Positions 53,754-60,297 of a DNA stretch of 64,000 nt are shown here, piece by piece; positions within the stretch are counted from its first letter, which is position 1; every line of letters starts with the position of its first letter. The translations under genes and the position numbers were made by a program. The notes under the pieces are model-generated. The model was not told where the DNA came from. It made no database searches and saw nothing but the letters and a program-made list of their open reading frames with translations. The DNA is from Pseudomonas mosselii (GTDB lineage: Bacteria; Pseudomonadota; Gammaproteobacteria; Pseudomonadales; Pseudomonadaceae): the NCBI RefSeq assembly GCF_003205295.1, contig NZ_QJRP01000011.1, forward strand, positions 62,001 through 126,000, written 5' to 3'.

Positions 53754-54158
53754 GTGAATGTTGGAGAGTTGGAGCGCCGCAGTGGAGTCGGCCGCCATAC
53801 ATTGCGTTATTACGAGCAACTCGGGCTTATCGTGGCCCATCGCCAAGCCAACAACTACCGCAGCTACAGCGAGCAGACCGTTGTTGATCTGGCCTTTATA
53901 CAAAGTGCTCAGAGTGGCGGTTTTTCACTCGCCGAGATCGGCGACATCCTTTCGGCCAAGCGGGGTAATACGATCGATTGCGCCCAAGGGGCGGCCTTGG
54001 TCGCCAGCAAGATGGCCGAAGTTCAAGCGAAGATCACCACGCTGCAAGCCGCCTATGTATTTCTGGACGCTGAGCGTGCAAAGCTGGAAGCCAGTGCCAC
54101 TGCTAACGGCCTCACTATTGCTCAGGCTTCTGCCCATCAGCATGGCTCGACGCTGTAG
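53754..54158 (+). CDS. MerR-family regulator
   Basis: A 134-residue regulator with the MerR HTH (ELERRSGVGRHTLRYYEQLG) and the second wing motif NNYRSYSEQTVVDLAFIQSA, followed by a coiled dimerisation helix. The single cysteine (DCAQG) makes it closer to redox- or aldehyde-sensing members than to metal sensors with paired cysteines. The start is GTG at 53754 with AAGAGG upstream. It should bind the 53720-53735 palindrome and control the SDR gene, and itself. Confidence 0.85.
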   Translation: MNVGELERRSGVGRHTLRYYEQLGLIVAHRQANNYRSYSEQTVVDLAFIQSAQSGGFSLAEIGDILSAKRGNTIDCAQGAALVASKMAEVQAKITTLQAAYVFLDAERAKLEASATANGLTIAQASAHQHGSTL

Positions 54159-54196
54159 CCGATTGGCCGATTTTTGCCTGTCGCCACCGTCTTCTT

Positions 54197-54238
54197 TGGG
54201 TCGATAGCTGTCACTCACTACCGGCTGCTATCGACCCA
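54197..54238. repeat. Perfect palindrome of the GGGTCGATAGC family
   Basis: Arms TGGGTCGATAGC (54197-54208) and GCTATCGACCCA (54227-54238) are exact complements over 12 bp with an 18-base loop. It follows the MerR gene and could act as its terminator. It is the best-preserved member of the palindrome family noted elsewhere. Confidence 0.65.
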
Positions 54239-54411
54239 GTCAGTGTGAAAATGCAAGTAAGTACGTCGAGTAGCGAAAGAAGCTGGGGTAGCTTGTAAAT
54301 TCGCAGTTGCAAGTGGAGACCTACCTCAGTCGGACACCAGCCGCAGCCCGTGCTATCAGGGCTGCGGCAGCGGCCCATCTAGCCGTATACGGGAGCAAAA
54401 AACGCTTGGTT

Positions 54412-54711
54412 TCATGTCCTGATCGCTTCAATCAGCCCAGCGACGCCAAAGATGCTCATCATTCGTTTGAGATTGTAGGCAAGCACGTGAAGGCTCATTT
54501 CGGTACTTACCCTCGGTAGGGTTTTGGTCAGGAAGTGAGTGCTTCCCATCCAGTATTTGAGCGTTCCGATGAGATGCTCCTCCGTCTGCCGGCGAACCTT
54601 CATCCTTCCTGGATCATGTTCCAATCTGATCTGCACCGCTTCAACTACCCCTTCATGCTCCTAGCGCTTTAGCCGGCGTTCCTTACCCGTCGTACACTGC
54701 TTCTGCATCTG
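54412..54711 (-). pseudogene. Transposase remnant (IS1182/IS5-like, C-terminal end)
   Basis: The frame encodes KVRRQTEEHLIGTLKYWMGS, then THFLTKTLPRVSTEMSLHV and LAYNLKRMMSIFG, the C-terminal DDE-transposase segment of the IS1182 group. Upstream in the same frame QCTTGKERRLKR is cut by TAG at 54661-54663 where the family has tryptophan (RLKRWEHE). The rest of the transposase is missing, and no terminal inverted repeats were found. It is a dead fragment. Confidence 0.8.
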
Positions 54712-55170
54712 GGATGCAACAGATATACGCAGGGCTCGAGGCGTTTGAAGCAAGCCTTGCAGGTGCCAAGTATCACTGCGGGCTTAAGCGTCTGCCATAA
54801 ACAACGAAGCGAGCTTCTGGCTTTGATCTAGATGCGATCGCCGCAGGAGCGGGTTTGACCTGCGAGTACGGGCGTAAAAATATCAACCGTGTACGAATCC
54901 GTTCAGCCACGTATGCTTCGGGTCATTCAGCGAACAACAATAAAATTCTGAGTTAATTGATCCATGGTCAATGAATGTTTTCCTACTCATTGTAGGGTTT
55001 ATAGGCAGCTTTGTGTCCATAGCGGCCTCTGGCGAGCGACCGCTCTGGATCGCGAGTCATGAGCCACAACTGACCGTTATCGACTCATAGCTGCCTCTCA
55101 CCGCACTGGCAGAAAACGAACAAAAGCAAAAATTCCGAGTGCCTGACCCTGAAACGGCTTTACCCCCGTT
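54712..55170. other. Intergenic region with decayed repeats
   Basis: Beyond the transposase remnant this 460-bp stretch contains no credible gene. It holds a degraded copy of the ATAGCGG/GACTC palindrome family at about 55015-55100. The lower GC near 54935-54970 suggests foreign DNA. Confidence 0.5.
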
Positions 55171-56085
55171 TCAGCCAACCACCGGCGCATGCTCGGCCAT
55201 CAATTCGATTATCCAGTCGATAAACACCCGCACCTTGGCGCTGACATGGCGATTCGGCGGGAAGGCCAGGTACATCGGCATTGGCGACATGTGCCAGTCT
55301 TCAAGCAGCGACAGCAGCTCGCCGCTGCTCAGGTGCGGCTTGGCCATGTACTGCGGCAGCCAGAGCATCCCCAGGCCAGCCAGGCCGGCGGCAAGGTACG
55401 CATTGCCGTCATCGACCGTCAGTTGCGGGCGGGCCTGGACCTCTATGCGCTCCTCGCCACGCTGCATCGCGTAGGGCAAGGTTTTGCCTGTGCGAAACCA
55501 GAGAAAGCCGATGGTTTTGTGCGGGCCGTCCCCTAACTCACGGGGGTGTACCGGTGTCCCGAAACGCTGCAAGTAGCCCGGCGTGGCATAGATGCCGAGC
55601 TTCAAATCGCCCACATGCCTCGCCACCAGGGACTGATCGGTGATCTCGCCGCCCCGCACCACGCAGTCGACGTTTTCACCAATGATGTCGACGATGCGAT
55701 CGCTCACGCCCACGGTCAGCTGGATTTCTGGATAACGTGCAAAGAACTCCGGCAAGGCGGGTATGAGCAGCATTCGCGCCAGCGGGCTGGGTACATCCAC
55801 CCGCAGCCGTCCGCGCGGTGTCATGGACGCGCTGGACAAGCTGGTCTCGGCGTCATCCATGTCGACCAGTAGCCGGACCACGCGTTCGTAGTAGGCCGCG
55901 CCGTCGGCGGTGACATTGACCTTGCGTGTGGTGCGGTTGAGCAGGCGCACGCGCAGCCTCGCTTCCAGCTGCTGGATGAGCTGCGTCACGGTGGTCTTGC
56001 TCATGTGCAGGGTGGCGGCCGCCTTGGTGAAACTGCCGGTTTCCACCACTCGGGCAAACGCCTGCATTGCATCGAATCGGTCCAT
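55171..56085 (-). CDS. LysR-family regulator
   Basis: A 304-residue regulator with HTH region MQAFARVVETGSFTKAAATL, MSKTTVTQLIQQLEARLRVR and LLNRTTRKVNVTADG, and the effector domain segment VSDRIVDIIGENVDCVVRGG. It is of the same branch as the LysR protein at 23778-24707. The divergent gene encodes a RidA protein and may be its target. The ATG at 56085 gives the family start (MDRFDAM). Confidence 0.87.
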   Translation of the reverse strand: MDRFDAMQAFARVVETGSFTKAAATLHMSKTTVTQLIQQLEARLRVRLLNRTTRKVNVTADGAAYYERVVRLLVDMDDAETSLSSASMTPRGRLRVDVPSPLARMLLIPALPEFFARYPEIQLTVGVSDRIVDIIGENVDCVVRGGEITDQSLVARHVGDLKLGIYATPGYLQRFGTPVHPRELGDGPHKTIGFLWFRTGKTLPYAMQRGEERIEVQARPQLTVDDGNAYLAAGLAGLGMLWLPQYMAKPHLSSGELLSLLEDWHMSPMPMYLAFPPNRHVSAKVRVFIDWIIELMAEHAPVVG

Positions 56086-56225
56086 TCCACGCCTCGTTCG
56101 CACCTGGATTGTTTGGAGTATACAAACAGTCATGACCAGAGCTGCCCGTTTATCCAGGTAGGTGGCCTTTTTATAGTGGCCTCACCGTAAACACCGGGCC
56201 GCGAAGGCCTAGAACGAGGTAGGTA

Positions 56226-56621
56226 ATGTCCAGCAAACGTGATGTTGTTTTCCCACCCGATCGCCATGCTTTGTACGAGCTGCACCGTTACTCGCCGGCG
56301 ATTCGCTCCAACGGGTTTCTGTTCGTATCCGGTCAGGTCGGCAGCCGCAAGGATGGTTCGGCCGAGCCGGACCTGGCGGCGCAGGTTCGCCTGGCCTTCG
56401 CCAACCTCAACGCGATCCTCGCCGAGGCCGGCAGTAGTTTCGAGGATGTGGTTGATACGACCATCTTCATGGTCGACCCCGACTCGAAGTTTGAAACCAT
56501 CTGGGAAGTGGCGGCCGAGTATTGGGGTGAGGCGCCTTATCCTACGGTGACCGCTCTTGGCGTGACCTGGCTGTCCGGCTTCGACTTCGAGATCAAGGTG
56601 ATCGCGAAACTGCCGCAATAG
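56226..56621 (+). CDS. RidA/YjgF/UK114-family protein
   Basis: A 131-residue protein with RidA fold signs: YSPAIRSNGFLFVSGQVGS, LAAQVRLAFANLNAILAEAG, and VVDTTIFMVD. RidA proteins clear reactive enamine/imine intermediates, but this sequence departs from the canonical arginine-containing end motif (GALVEIEA-type), which is here TWLSGFDFEIKVIAKL. It may act on a different substrate. It is divergent from the LysR gene with about 140 bases between starts. Confidence 0.82.
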   Translation: MSSKRDVVFPPDRHALYELHRYSPAIRSNGFLFVSGQVGSRKDGSAEPDLAAQVRLAFANLNAILAEAGSSFEDVVDTTIFMVDPDSKFETIWEVAAEYWGEAPYPTVTALGVTWLSGFDFEIKVIAKLPQ

Positions 56622-56689
56622 AGGCGGTCCAGCCCCTGCTTCTAGTTCAGGTCGCAGGGCGCGGTCATGCTACTTCGCTGCACTCGGAA

Positions 56690-56743
56690 AGCCCCCGCTT
56701 ACCCGTCGGCCAGACGGTAATGGCGGTTCGCCTTGCGGGGGCT
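56690..56743. terminator. Hairpin between RidA and DUF533 genes
   Basis: Arms AGCCCCCGC (56690-56698) and GCGGGGGCT (56735-56743) are complementary over 9 bp, with an inner CGTC/GACG pair. No long T run follows. It probably ends the RidA transcript and could also fold in the 5' leader of the next gene. Confidence 0.4.
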
Positions 56744-56787
56744 ATCGTTGCTTGTCTGGGCGACGACTACCGACCGAGGGCGGTGCC

Positions 56788-57501
56788 ATGAACACGAGTG
56801 ATCTGCTGGAACAGTTGCTTCGGGCCGGGCAGGGCTCGCAAGCGCAACAAGGGCGCGGCGGCATGTCAGCGCAAGATGGCCTGGGTGGCTTGCTGGGAGG
56901 GCTGCTTGGCGGCGGCAGTGGAGCAGGGGGCGGTGGTGGCCTTGGTGGTTTACTGGGTGGCCTTCTGGGTGGCGGTGCTGGCAACGCTGGCGCCCCTACT
57001 CAGGGGCGCTCTACTGGCGGCGTCAATTACGCGGCTCTGGCGTCGTTGGGCATGATGGCGTTCCAGGCCTATCAAAGTTGGCAGCGCAGCCAGGCGGCAG
57101 CTCCGCAACAGGCCGTGCGTACCGTGGATCAATTGTCTGGCCCCGAGGCCGAGGATCACAGCCATGCGATCTTGCGCGCGCTGATTGCGGCAGCCAAGGC
57201 TGACGGTCGCATCGACCCGCAGGAAGAACAGTTGATTTACGCCGAAATCAAACGTCACACCAGCGACCCGCAACTGCAGCAGTGGCTGGATGAGGAAGTC
57301 AGCAAGCCCCTCGATGCCGCCGAGGTGGCACAGTCGGCCCAGGACCCGGGCATGGCTGCGGAAATGTACCTGGCCAGTGTAATGCTGGTGGATGACCAGC
57401 AGGATGCGGAGCGGGCCTACCTTGATGAATTGGCCAGTGCGTTGGGGATCGATCCGACGTTGCAGGTGCATCTGGAACAGCAGGCGAAGGGGGCCGCCTG
57501 A
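56788..57501 (+). CDS. DUF533/TerB-fold protein with glycine-rich linker
   Basis: A 237-residue protein. The N-terminal helix (LLEQLLRAGQGSQ) is followed by two glycine-rich repeats around GGLLGGLLGG (about residues 34-70), then a C-terminal TerB-like helical domain with HSHAILRALIAAAKADGRID and LASALGIDPTLQVHLEQQA. It is the DUF533 (YebE) family, membrane-associated in some bacteria and of unknown role. ATG 56788 was chosen as the family start; an earlier in-frame ATG is 36 bases upstream. Confidence 0.8.
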   Translation: MNTSDLLEQLLRAGQGSQAQQGRGGMSAQDGLGGLLGGLLGGGSGAGGGGGLGGLLGGLLGGGAGNAGAPTQGRSTGGVNYAALASLGMMAFQAYQSWQRSQAAAPQQAVRTVDQLSGPEAEDHSHAILRALIAAAKADGRIDPQEEQLIYAEIKRHTSDPQLQQWLDEEVSKPLDAAEVAQSAQDPGMAAEMYLASVMLVDDQQDAERAYLDELASALGIDPTLQVHLEQQAKGAA

Positions 57502-57649
57502 TCGGGCTGAAGTGCTCTCGCTGTCTATCAATCTAAAGCCAGCGCAGGCAAGGCCCGAGAGATTGCGCGTACGCTCAGACTCTTCGTCTCGACCTGAGGC
57601 GGACATTGCTCCAAGGCAGTGTTTTCAACGCAGCCTGATTGTTGGGTTA

Positions 57650-57727
57650 CGTGGGAGCGGGCTGGCCCCGCGATCACCGGCAACGCCGGTGCCATATGCC
57701 GCATCGCGGGGCAAGCCCGCTCCCACG
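57650..57727. repeat. Inverted pair of REP-type arms
   Basis: Arms 57650-57674 and 57703-57727 pair at nearly all positions (CGTGGGAGCGGGCTGGCCCC against the GGGGCAAGCCCGCTCCCACG end). It is a common Pseudomonas REP variant with GCGGGGCAAGCCCGC. It lies between the convergent DUF533 gene and the small membrane-protein gene and may act as terminator for both. Confidence 0.8.
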
Positions 57728-57811
57728 TTGGTAAGGCTTGTAAGGTTGTTCCCTGCATGACTGCGTAGACCGTAGGGCCCGGCGATCTCCTACAAGAGCC
57801 GGACCTGGGCT

Positions 57812-58054
57812 TCAGTCCACCTCCGTGAACCGCCGCCGCGTCATGAACAGCACTGCGCCCAACGGCACGGCCAGGAGCGCCAGCAGCTCCAGGTCAAAGT
57901 CCAGCACCTGCTGCTGGTCGAAATTGAAGATGCCAACCAGGCCCGCCGCCAACAGCGCCACGCCCAGCCACTTGCGTAAGGGGTATGGTTTCAGAAACTG
58001 AACGATGAGTGCGCCCAGTACCAGAAGGATGGCGGCTTGCATGATGTAGGGCAT
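57812..58054 (-). CDS. 80-residue membrane protein, copy 2 (no partner gene)
   Basis: The product has a hydrophobic N-terminal helix (QAAILLVLGALIVQFL), LRKWLGVALLAAGLVG as second helix, and a third helix ALLAVPLGAVLFM followed by TRRRF. It shares LRKWLGVAL, AGL and FDLxLxxALAVPLG-like residues with the copy at 58959-59201, and LRKW with the copy at 3782-4024. ATG 58054 follows AGAAG. The upstream minus-strand sequence contains no trace of the glycine-rich partner found at the other two loci. Confidence 0.75.
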   Translation of the reverse strand: MPYIMQAAILLVLGALIVQFLKPYPLRKWLGVALLAAGLVGIFNFDQQQVLDFDLELLALLAVPLGAVLFMTRRRFTEVD

Positions 58055-58301
58055 ATGCAACTTCTCAGACCTGATGACCAAAAGTGGGGGATTCCCTACA
58101 AGCTCTGGGTGAGATGTAAACCGTCTTTTTTGGGGCTGGGTAGACGGGCAGGGGAGAGATCCCGCGTTGCGTCCTACAGGGATTAATCAGATTTTCCCTA
58201 TTTCGAGTAGTCCGTTTCCGAAGCATGCTTTGGCCGCTTTTACGCCATCCAACCTAGGTCTAGCCTTGCCTTGCTGGGTCGCTACAAAAAAGTAGCGACC
58301 G

Positions 58302-58461
58302 GGTCTGCAAGCCCGAGCGGGACATCTAGATCAGCACCACCCATTGCCATTGGTCTCAAGGCATTGGCCGTGCATTACGGTGGCTGCGTACGGGTGGCCT
58401 TCGGGTCAGTCGGGCTTGCTCTAGTTGCCCCGGTCTTGCAGGCCCGTACGTGGCCGCCACC
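58302..58461 (+). ncRNA. Structured RNA leader element, copy A
   Basis: This 160-nt element precedes a DUF6124-like start codon. The main stem pairs CTGCGTACGGGT (58384-58395) with GCCCGTACGTGG (58442-58453), then a 3-nt bulge, then GGTGG (58379-58383) with CCACC (58457-58461). Inside is a GGCC-TTCG-GGTC hairpin (58396-58407). GGTCTGCAAG (58302-58311) can also pair with CTTGCAGGCC (58435-58444). Copy B has the same parts with compensating base changes. The remaining gene after copy A is destroyed. Confidence 0.6.
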
Positions 58462-58517
58462 CCTTCGTTTGCAAGCGATGAGTTGCGGGCTGATCAGCAT
58501 AACTAGAGGGTTTCAAC

Positions 58518-58541
58518 ATGAAGATTTTCCCCGACCCATGA
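58518..58541 (+). pseudogene. Remnant of a DUF6124-type gene start
   Basis: After RNA element copy A, at the same distance as in copy B, the frame reads MKIFPDP and then stops. The intact gene after copy B begins MLKIVPDPP. The rest of the gene is absent, with a REP element next to the break. Only a 5' stub remains. Confidence 0.5.
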
Positions 58542-58553
58542 GTTTCGGCTTCT

Positions 58554-58595
58554 TGCTATGCAGCCATTTCGCGGCACAAGACCGCTCCTATAGGG
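58554..58595. repeat. Degenerate REP element
   Basis: TTTCGCGGCACAAGACCGCTCC here corresponds to TTTCGCGACGCAAGGCCGCTCC in the REP units at 8018-8138 and 59751-59796. It lies exactly between the DUF6124 stub and the truncated glycine-rich gene, so it is a likely site of deletion or insertion. Confidence 0.6.
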
Positions 58596-58598
58596 ATC

Positions 58599-58946
58599 GT
58601 GTCAACTTTCAGCTGCATCTGGATGCCCGACTGTCCCTGCGTGATGATGGTAGGTATTTCCAAACCGCTGACCCGTCAACAAGCAGACACCCTCAATACC
58701 CAGCGCACCAGCATTGCTAACCTGGCGCTCTCCGCTTTCGGTGGTGCTGCCCGTGCTGTGGGCAATCTGGCCGGGCCAGTAGCAGGGCTTGCCGCCGGTA
58801 CTGCTGTAGGTATGGGCGTGCGCTCTTACGTTAATGACGTCTTACCCACCTACCATGCTGGTGACGTAGTCGTGAGCATTCAGGCTCAGGTAAGTGGTGG
58901 GATTGGCCCGCAGCGTACTGCCGAATCACTTATCATCAGGGCTTGA
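58599..58946 (+). pseudogene. Glycine-rich partner protein, 5'-truncated (copy 2)
   Basis: The conserved part begins at DCPCVMMVGISKPLTRQQAD, matching DRPCALRIMVSRPLSRAQGD in the locus-1 gene without a gap, and continues through a glycine-zipper-like stretch (GGAARAVGNLAGPVAGLAAG) to the shared LPTYHAGD...VSGGIGPQR...SLII end. The 67 residues that precede this region in copy 1 are missing; a REP element takes their place. A shorter product from the ATGs at 58623 or 58644 is possible, so residual function cannot be excluded. The intact membrane-protein gene follows 12 bases later. Confidence 0.65.
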
Positions 58947-58958
58947 GAGGAGGTGCAC

Positions 58959-59201
58959 ATGTCCGAATTTACGCAGGCAGTCATCTTCGTTGCACTGGCT
59001 TTTCTATTTGAACGGTTCATGAGGCCATACTTGCTGCGCAAGTGGCTAGGCGTTGCGTTGGTCATTGCTGGACTGATTGGTTGTGTTGCGCTGAGCCAGA
59101 CTCGTTTGCAGAGCTTTGACCTGGGATTGATGTCTGCCCTTGCAGTGCCGCTCGGCATAGGGTTGTTCCTGAGCAGACGACGATTTGAGGGGCGAGAGTA
59201 G
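58959..59201 (+). CDS. 80-residue membrane protein, copy 3
   Basis: Three hydrophobic segments: FTQAVIFVALAFLFERF, LRKWLGVALVIAGLIGCVAL and LMSALAVPLGIGLFL, followed by SRRRFEGRE. It is about half identical to copy 2 by eye. ATG 58959 has GAGAGGAGG directly upstream, a strong ribosome site, and the gene follows the truncated glycine-rich gene. The intact state of this gene beside a broken partner suggests that it is kept for its own sake. Confidence 0.77.
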   Translation: MSEFTQAVIFVALAFLFERFMRPYLLRKWLGVALVIAGLIGCVALSQTRLQSFDLGLMSALAVPLGIGLFLSRRRFEGRE

Positions 59202-59233
59202 GATCCTGGAGCGGCCTTGCACCTGTTTCGGCC

Positions 59234-59393
59234 GGTCTGCAAGCCTGCGCGGTATTACGATGGTGCTCACCATGAGCCTCGGCGTTGAGTAGTGGGTCTC
59301 GCTTTATGGTGGCTACGTGCGGGTGACCTTTTGGTCAGCCGGGTTTTTGCCTCGTAATGCCCCGGTCTTGCAGACCTGCACGTAGCTACCACC
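59234..59393 (+). ncRNA. Structured RNA leader element, copy B
   Basis: The stem pairs CTACGTGCGGGT (59313-59324) with ACCTGCACGTAG (59374-59385), a 3-nt bulge, and GGTGG (59308-59312) with CCACC (59389-59393). The inner hairpin is GACC-TTTT-GGTC (59325-59336). GGTCTGCAAG (59234-59243) is the perfect complement of CTTGCAGACC (59367-59376), so an alternative fold is available. A further small hairpin CTTCAC/GTGAAG (59394-59411) lies before the start codon of the DUF6124 gene at 59447. A cis-regulatory role is inferred. Confidence 0.6.
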
Positions 59394-59446
59394 CTTCACC
59401 TGCAAGTGAAGAGGTGGCGGTCTGACTAATGCATTGCGAGGTGTTT

Positions 59447-59704
59447 ATGCTCAAGATCGTCCCGGATCCACCACCGTCCACCGAATCCCCCAATCTCCTC
59501 GAGGATACCCTCGTCCAGGCCACCGAGTACGTCATGTGCGCACTGGCCGTCGCCCATCAGTCGATCAGCCACCTGCCAAAATCACCGGCCACCCTGGTGA
59601 TGCTGACGATGATGCACGAGCTTGATGCCACCCGCATGCTGCTGGAGTCGGCTTTGGCCCAGCTCCAGATGAGTGCGCGACCGCCGTCATTCACATTGCA
59701 CTGA
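59447..59704 (+). CDS. DUF6124-family small protein
   Basis: An 85-residue protein starting MLKIVPDPPPSTESPNLLED, the characteristic N-terminus of a Pseudomonas-specific family (DUF6124), followed by amphipathic helices (ATEYVMCALAVAHQSISHLP). ATG 59447 has GAGG upstream at eight bases. The gene follows RNA element copy B and precedes a DUF3077-type gene. Function unknown; the family is abundant in Pseudomonas and mostly found in multiple copies. Confidence 0.75.
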   Translation: MLKIVPDPPPSTESPNLLEDTLVQATEYVMCALAVAHQSISHLPKSPATLVMLTMMHELDATRMLLESALAQLQMSARPPSFTLH

Positions 59705-59750
59705 TAGAGCTGCCACAGGCCCCAGGTTCCGCGCCGCAATCAAAATTGCT

Positions 59751-59796
59751 GGGGCCGCTGCGCAGCCCTTTCGCGACGCAAGGCCGCTCCCACAGG
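59751..59796. repeat. Single REP element
   Basis: A complete unit GGGGCCGCTGCGCAGCCCTT followed by TCGCGACGCAAGGCCGCTCC CACAGG, matching the 8108-8138 arm and its flank. It lies between the DUF6124 gene and the DUF3077 pseudogene. Confidence 0.75.
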
Positions 59797-59848
59797 CTCG
59801 GCCTAAATCATTGAGTGACGGTTAGCTCCACGAGAGAGGATTTCGCAA

Positions 59849-60134
59849 ATGGACAACGAAACCAGCAGACCACGGCCAGCTCGGCTGGACCGTCGGCAGC
59901 TGCACTTGCCTGGAAGGTGCCACTAAAGGCGCGCCCCTGTTCCGCGTAGAGCCCGGCAACTGCGCGAGCCACGCCATGGAGCAGGCCTCCGTGCTGCTCG
60001 ACAGTGCACGCCGGGCTTCCTTCATTGGTGTGATGGACAACGAACCGGTGCTGGTCTGGGCATCGCACTACCTGGGCGATATGGCCAAGGCATTGATGGA
60101 TGATGCGCATATGGGGATGTTGAAGAAGGTGTGA
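59849..60134 (+). pseudogene. DUF3077-family gene with start codon out of frame
   Basis: From 59850 the frame encodes TTKPADHGQLGWTVGSCTC, then GAPLFRVEPGNCASHAMEQA, SVLLDSARRASF and EPVLVWASHYLGDMAKALMD, the DUF3077 pattern to a stop at 60134. The only good start, ATG 59849 with GAGAGGA upstream, is one base out of this frame (ATGG where ATG then ACA is expected) and leads to an early stop after about 25 codons. A single inserted G at 59851-59852 explains it. It is a pseudogene or a sequencing error. Confidence 0.65.
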
Positions 60135-60297
60135 AACAAAGGCCGGCGGTCTGGGTGGGCCGCCGCACCGACCCAGACCATATTCGAATGCCCTAAACAC
60201 CTTCTTTCGTGGCGACAAGCCCGTATAGTGCCTGGCTCTCATCAGTCAAAGGAGTGGCCATGAAACAGAAAGTACATCGCTTGGAGAGGGGAGTCCG

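Noticed and set aside
58271..58720. A 149-codon frame across RNA element copy A and the REP unit
   Set aside because: It runs through non-coding palindromes, shows no family pattern and conflicts with the homologous frame of the glycine-rich gene.
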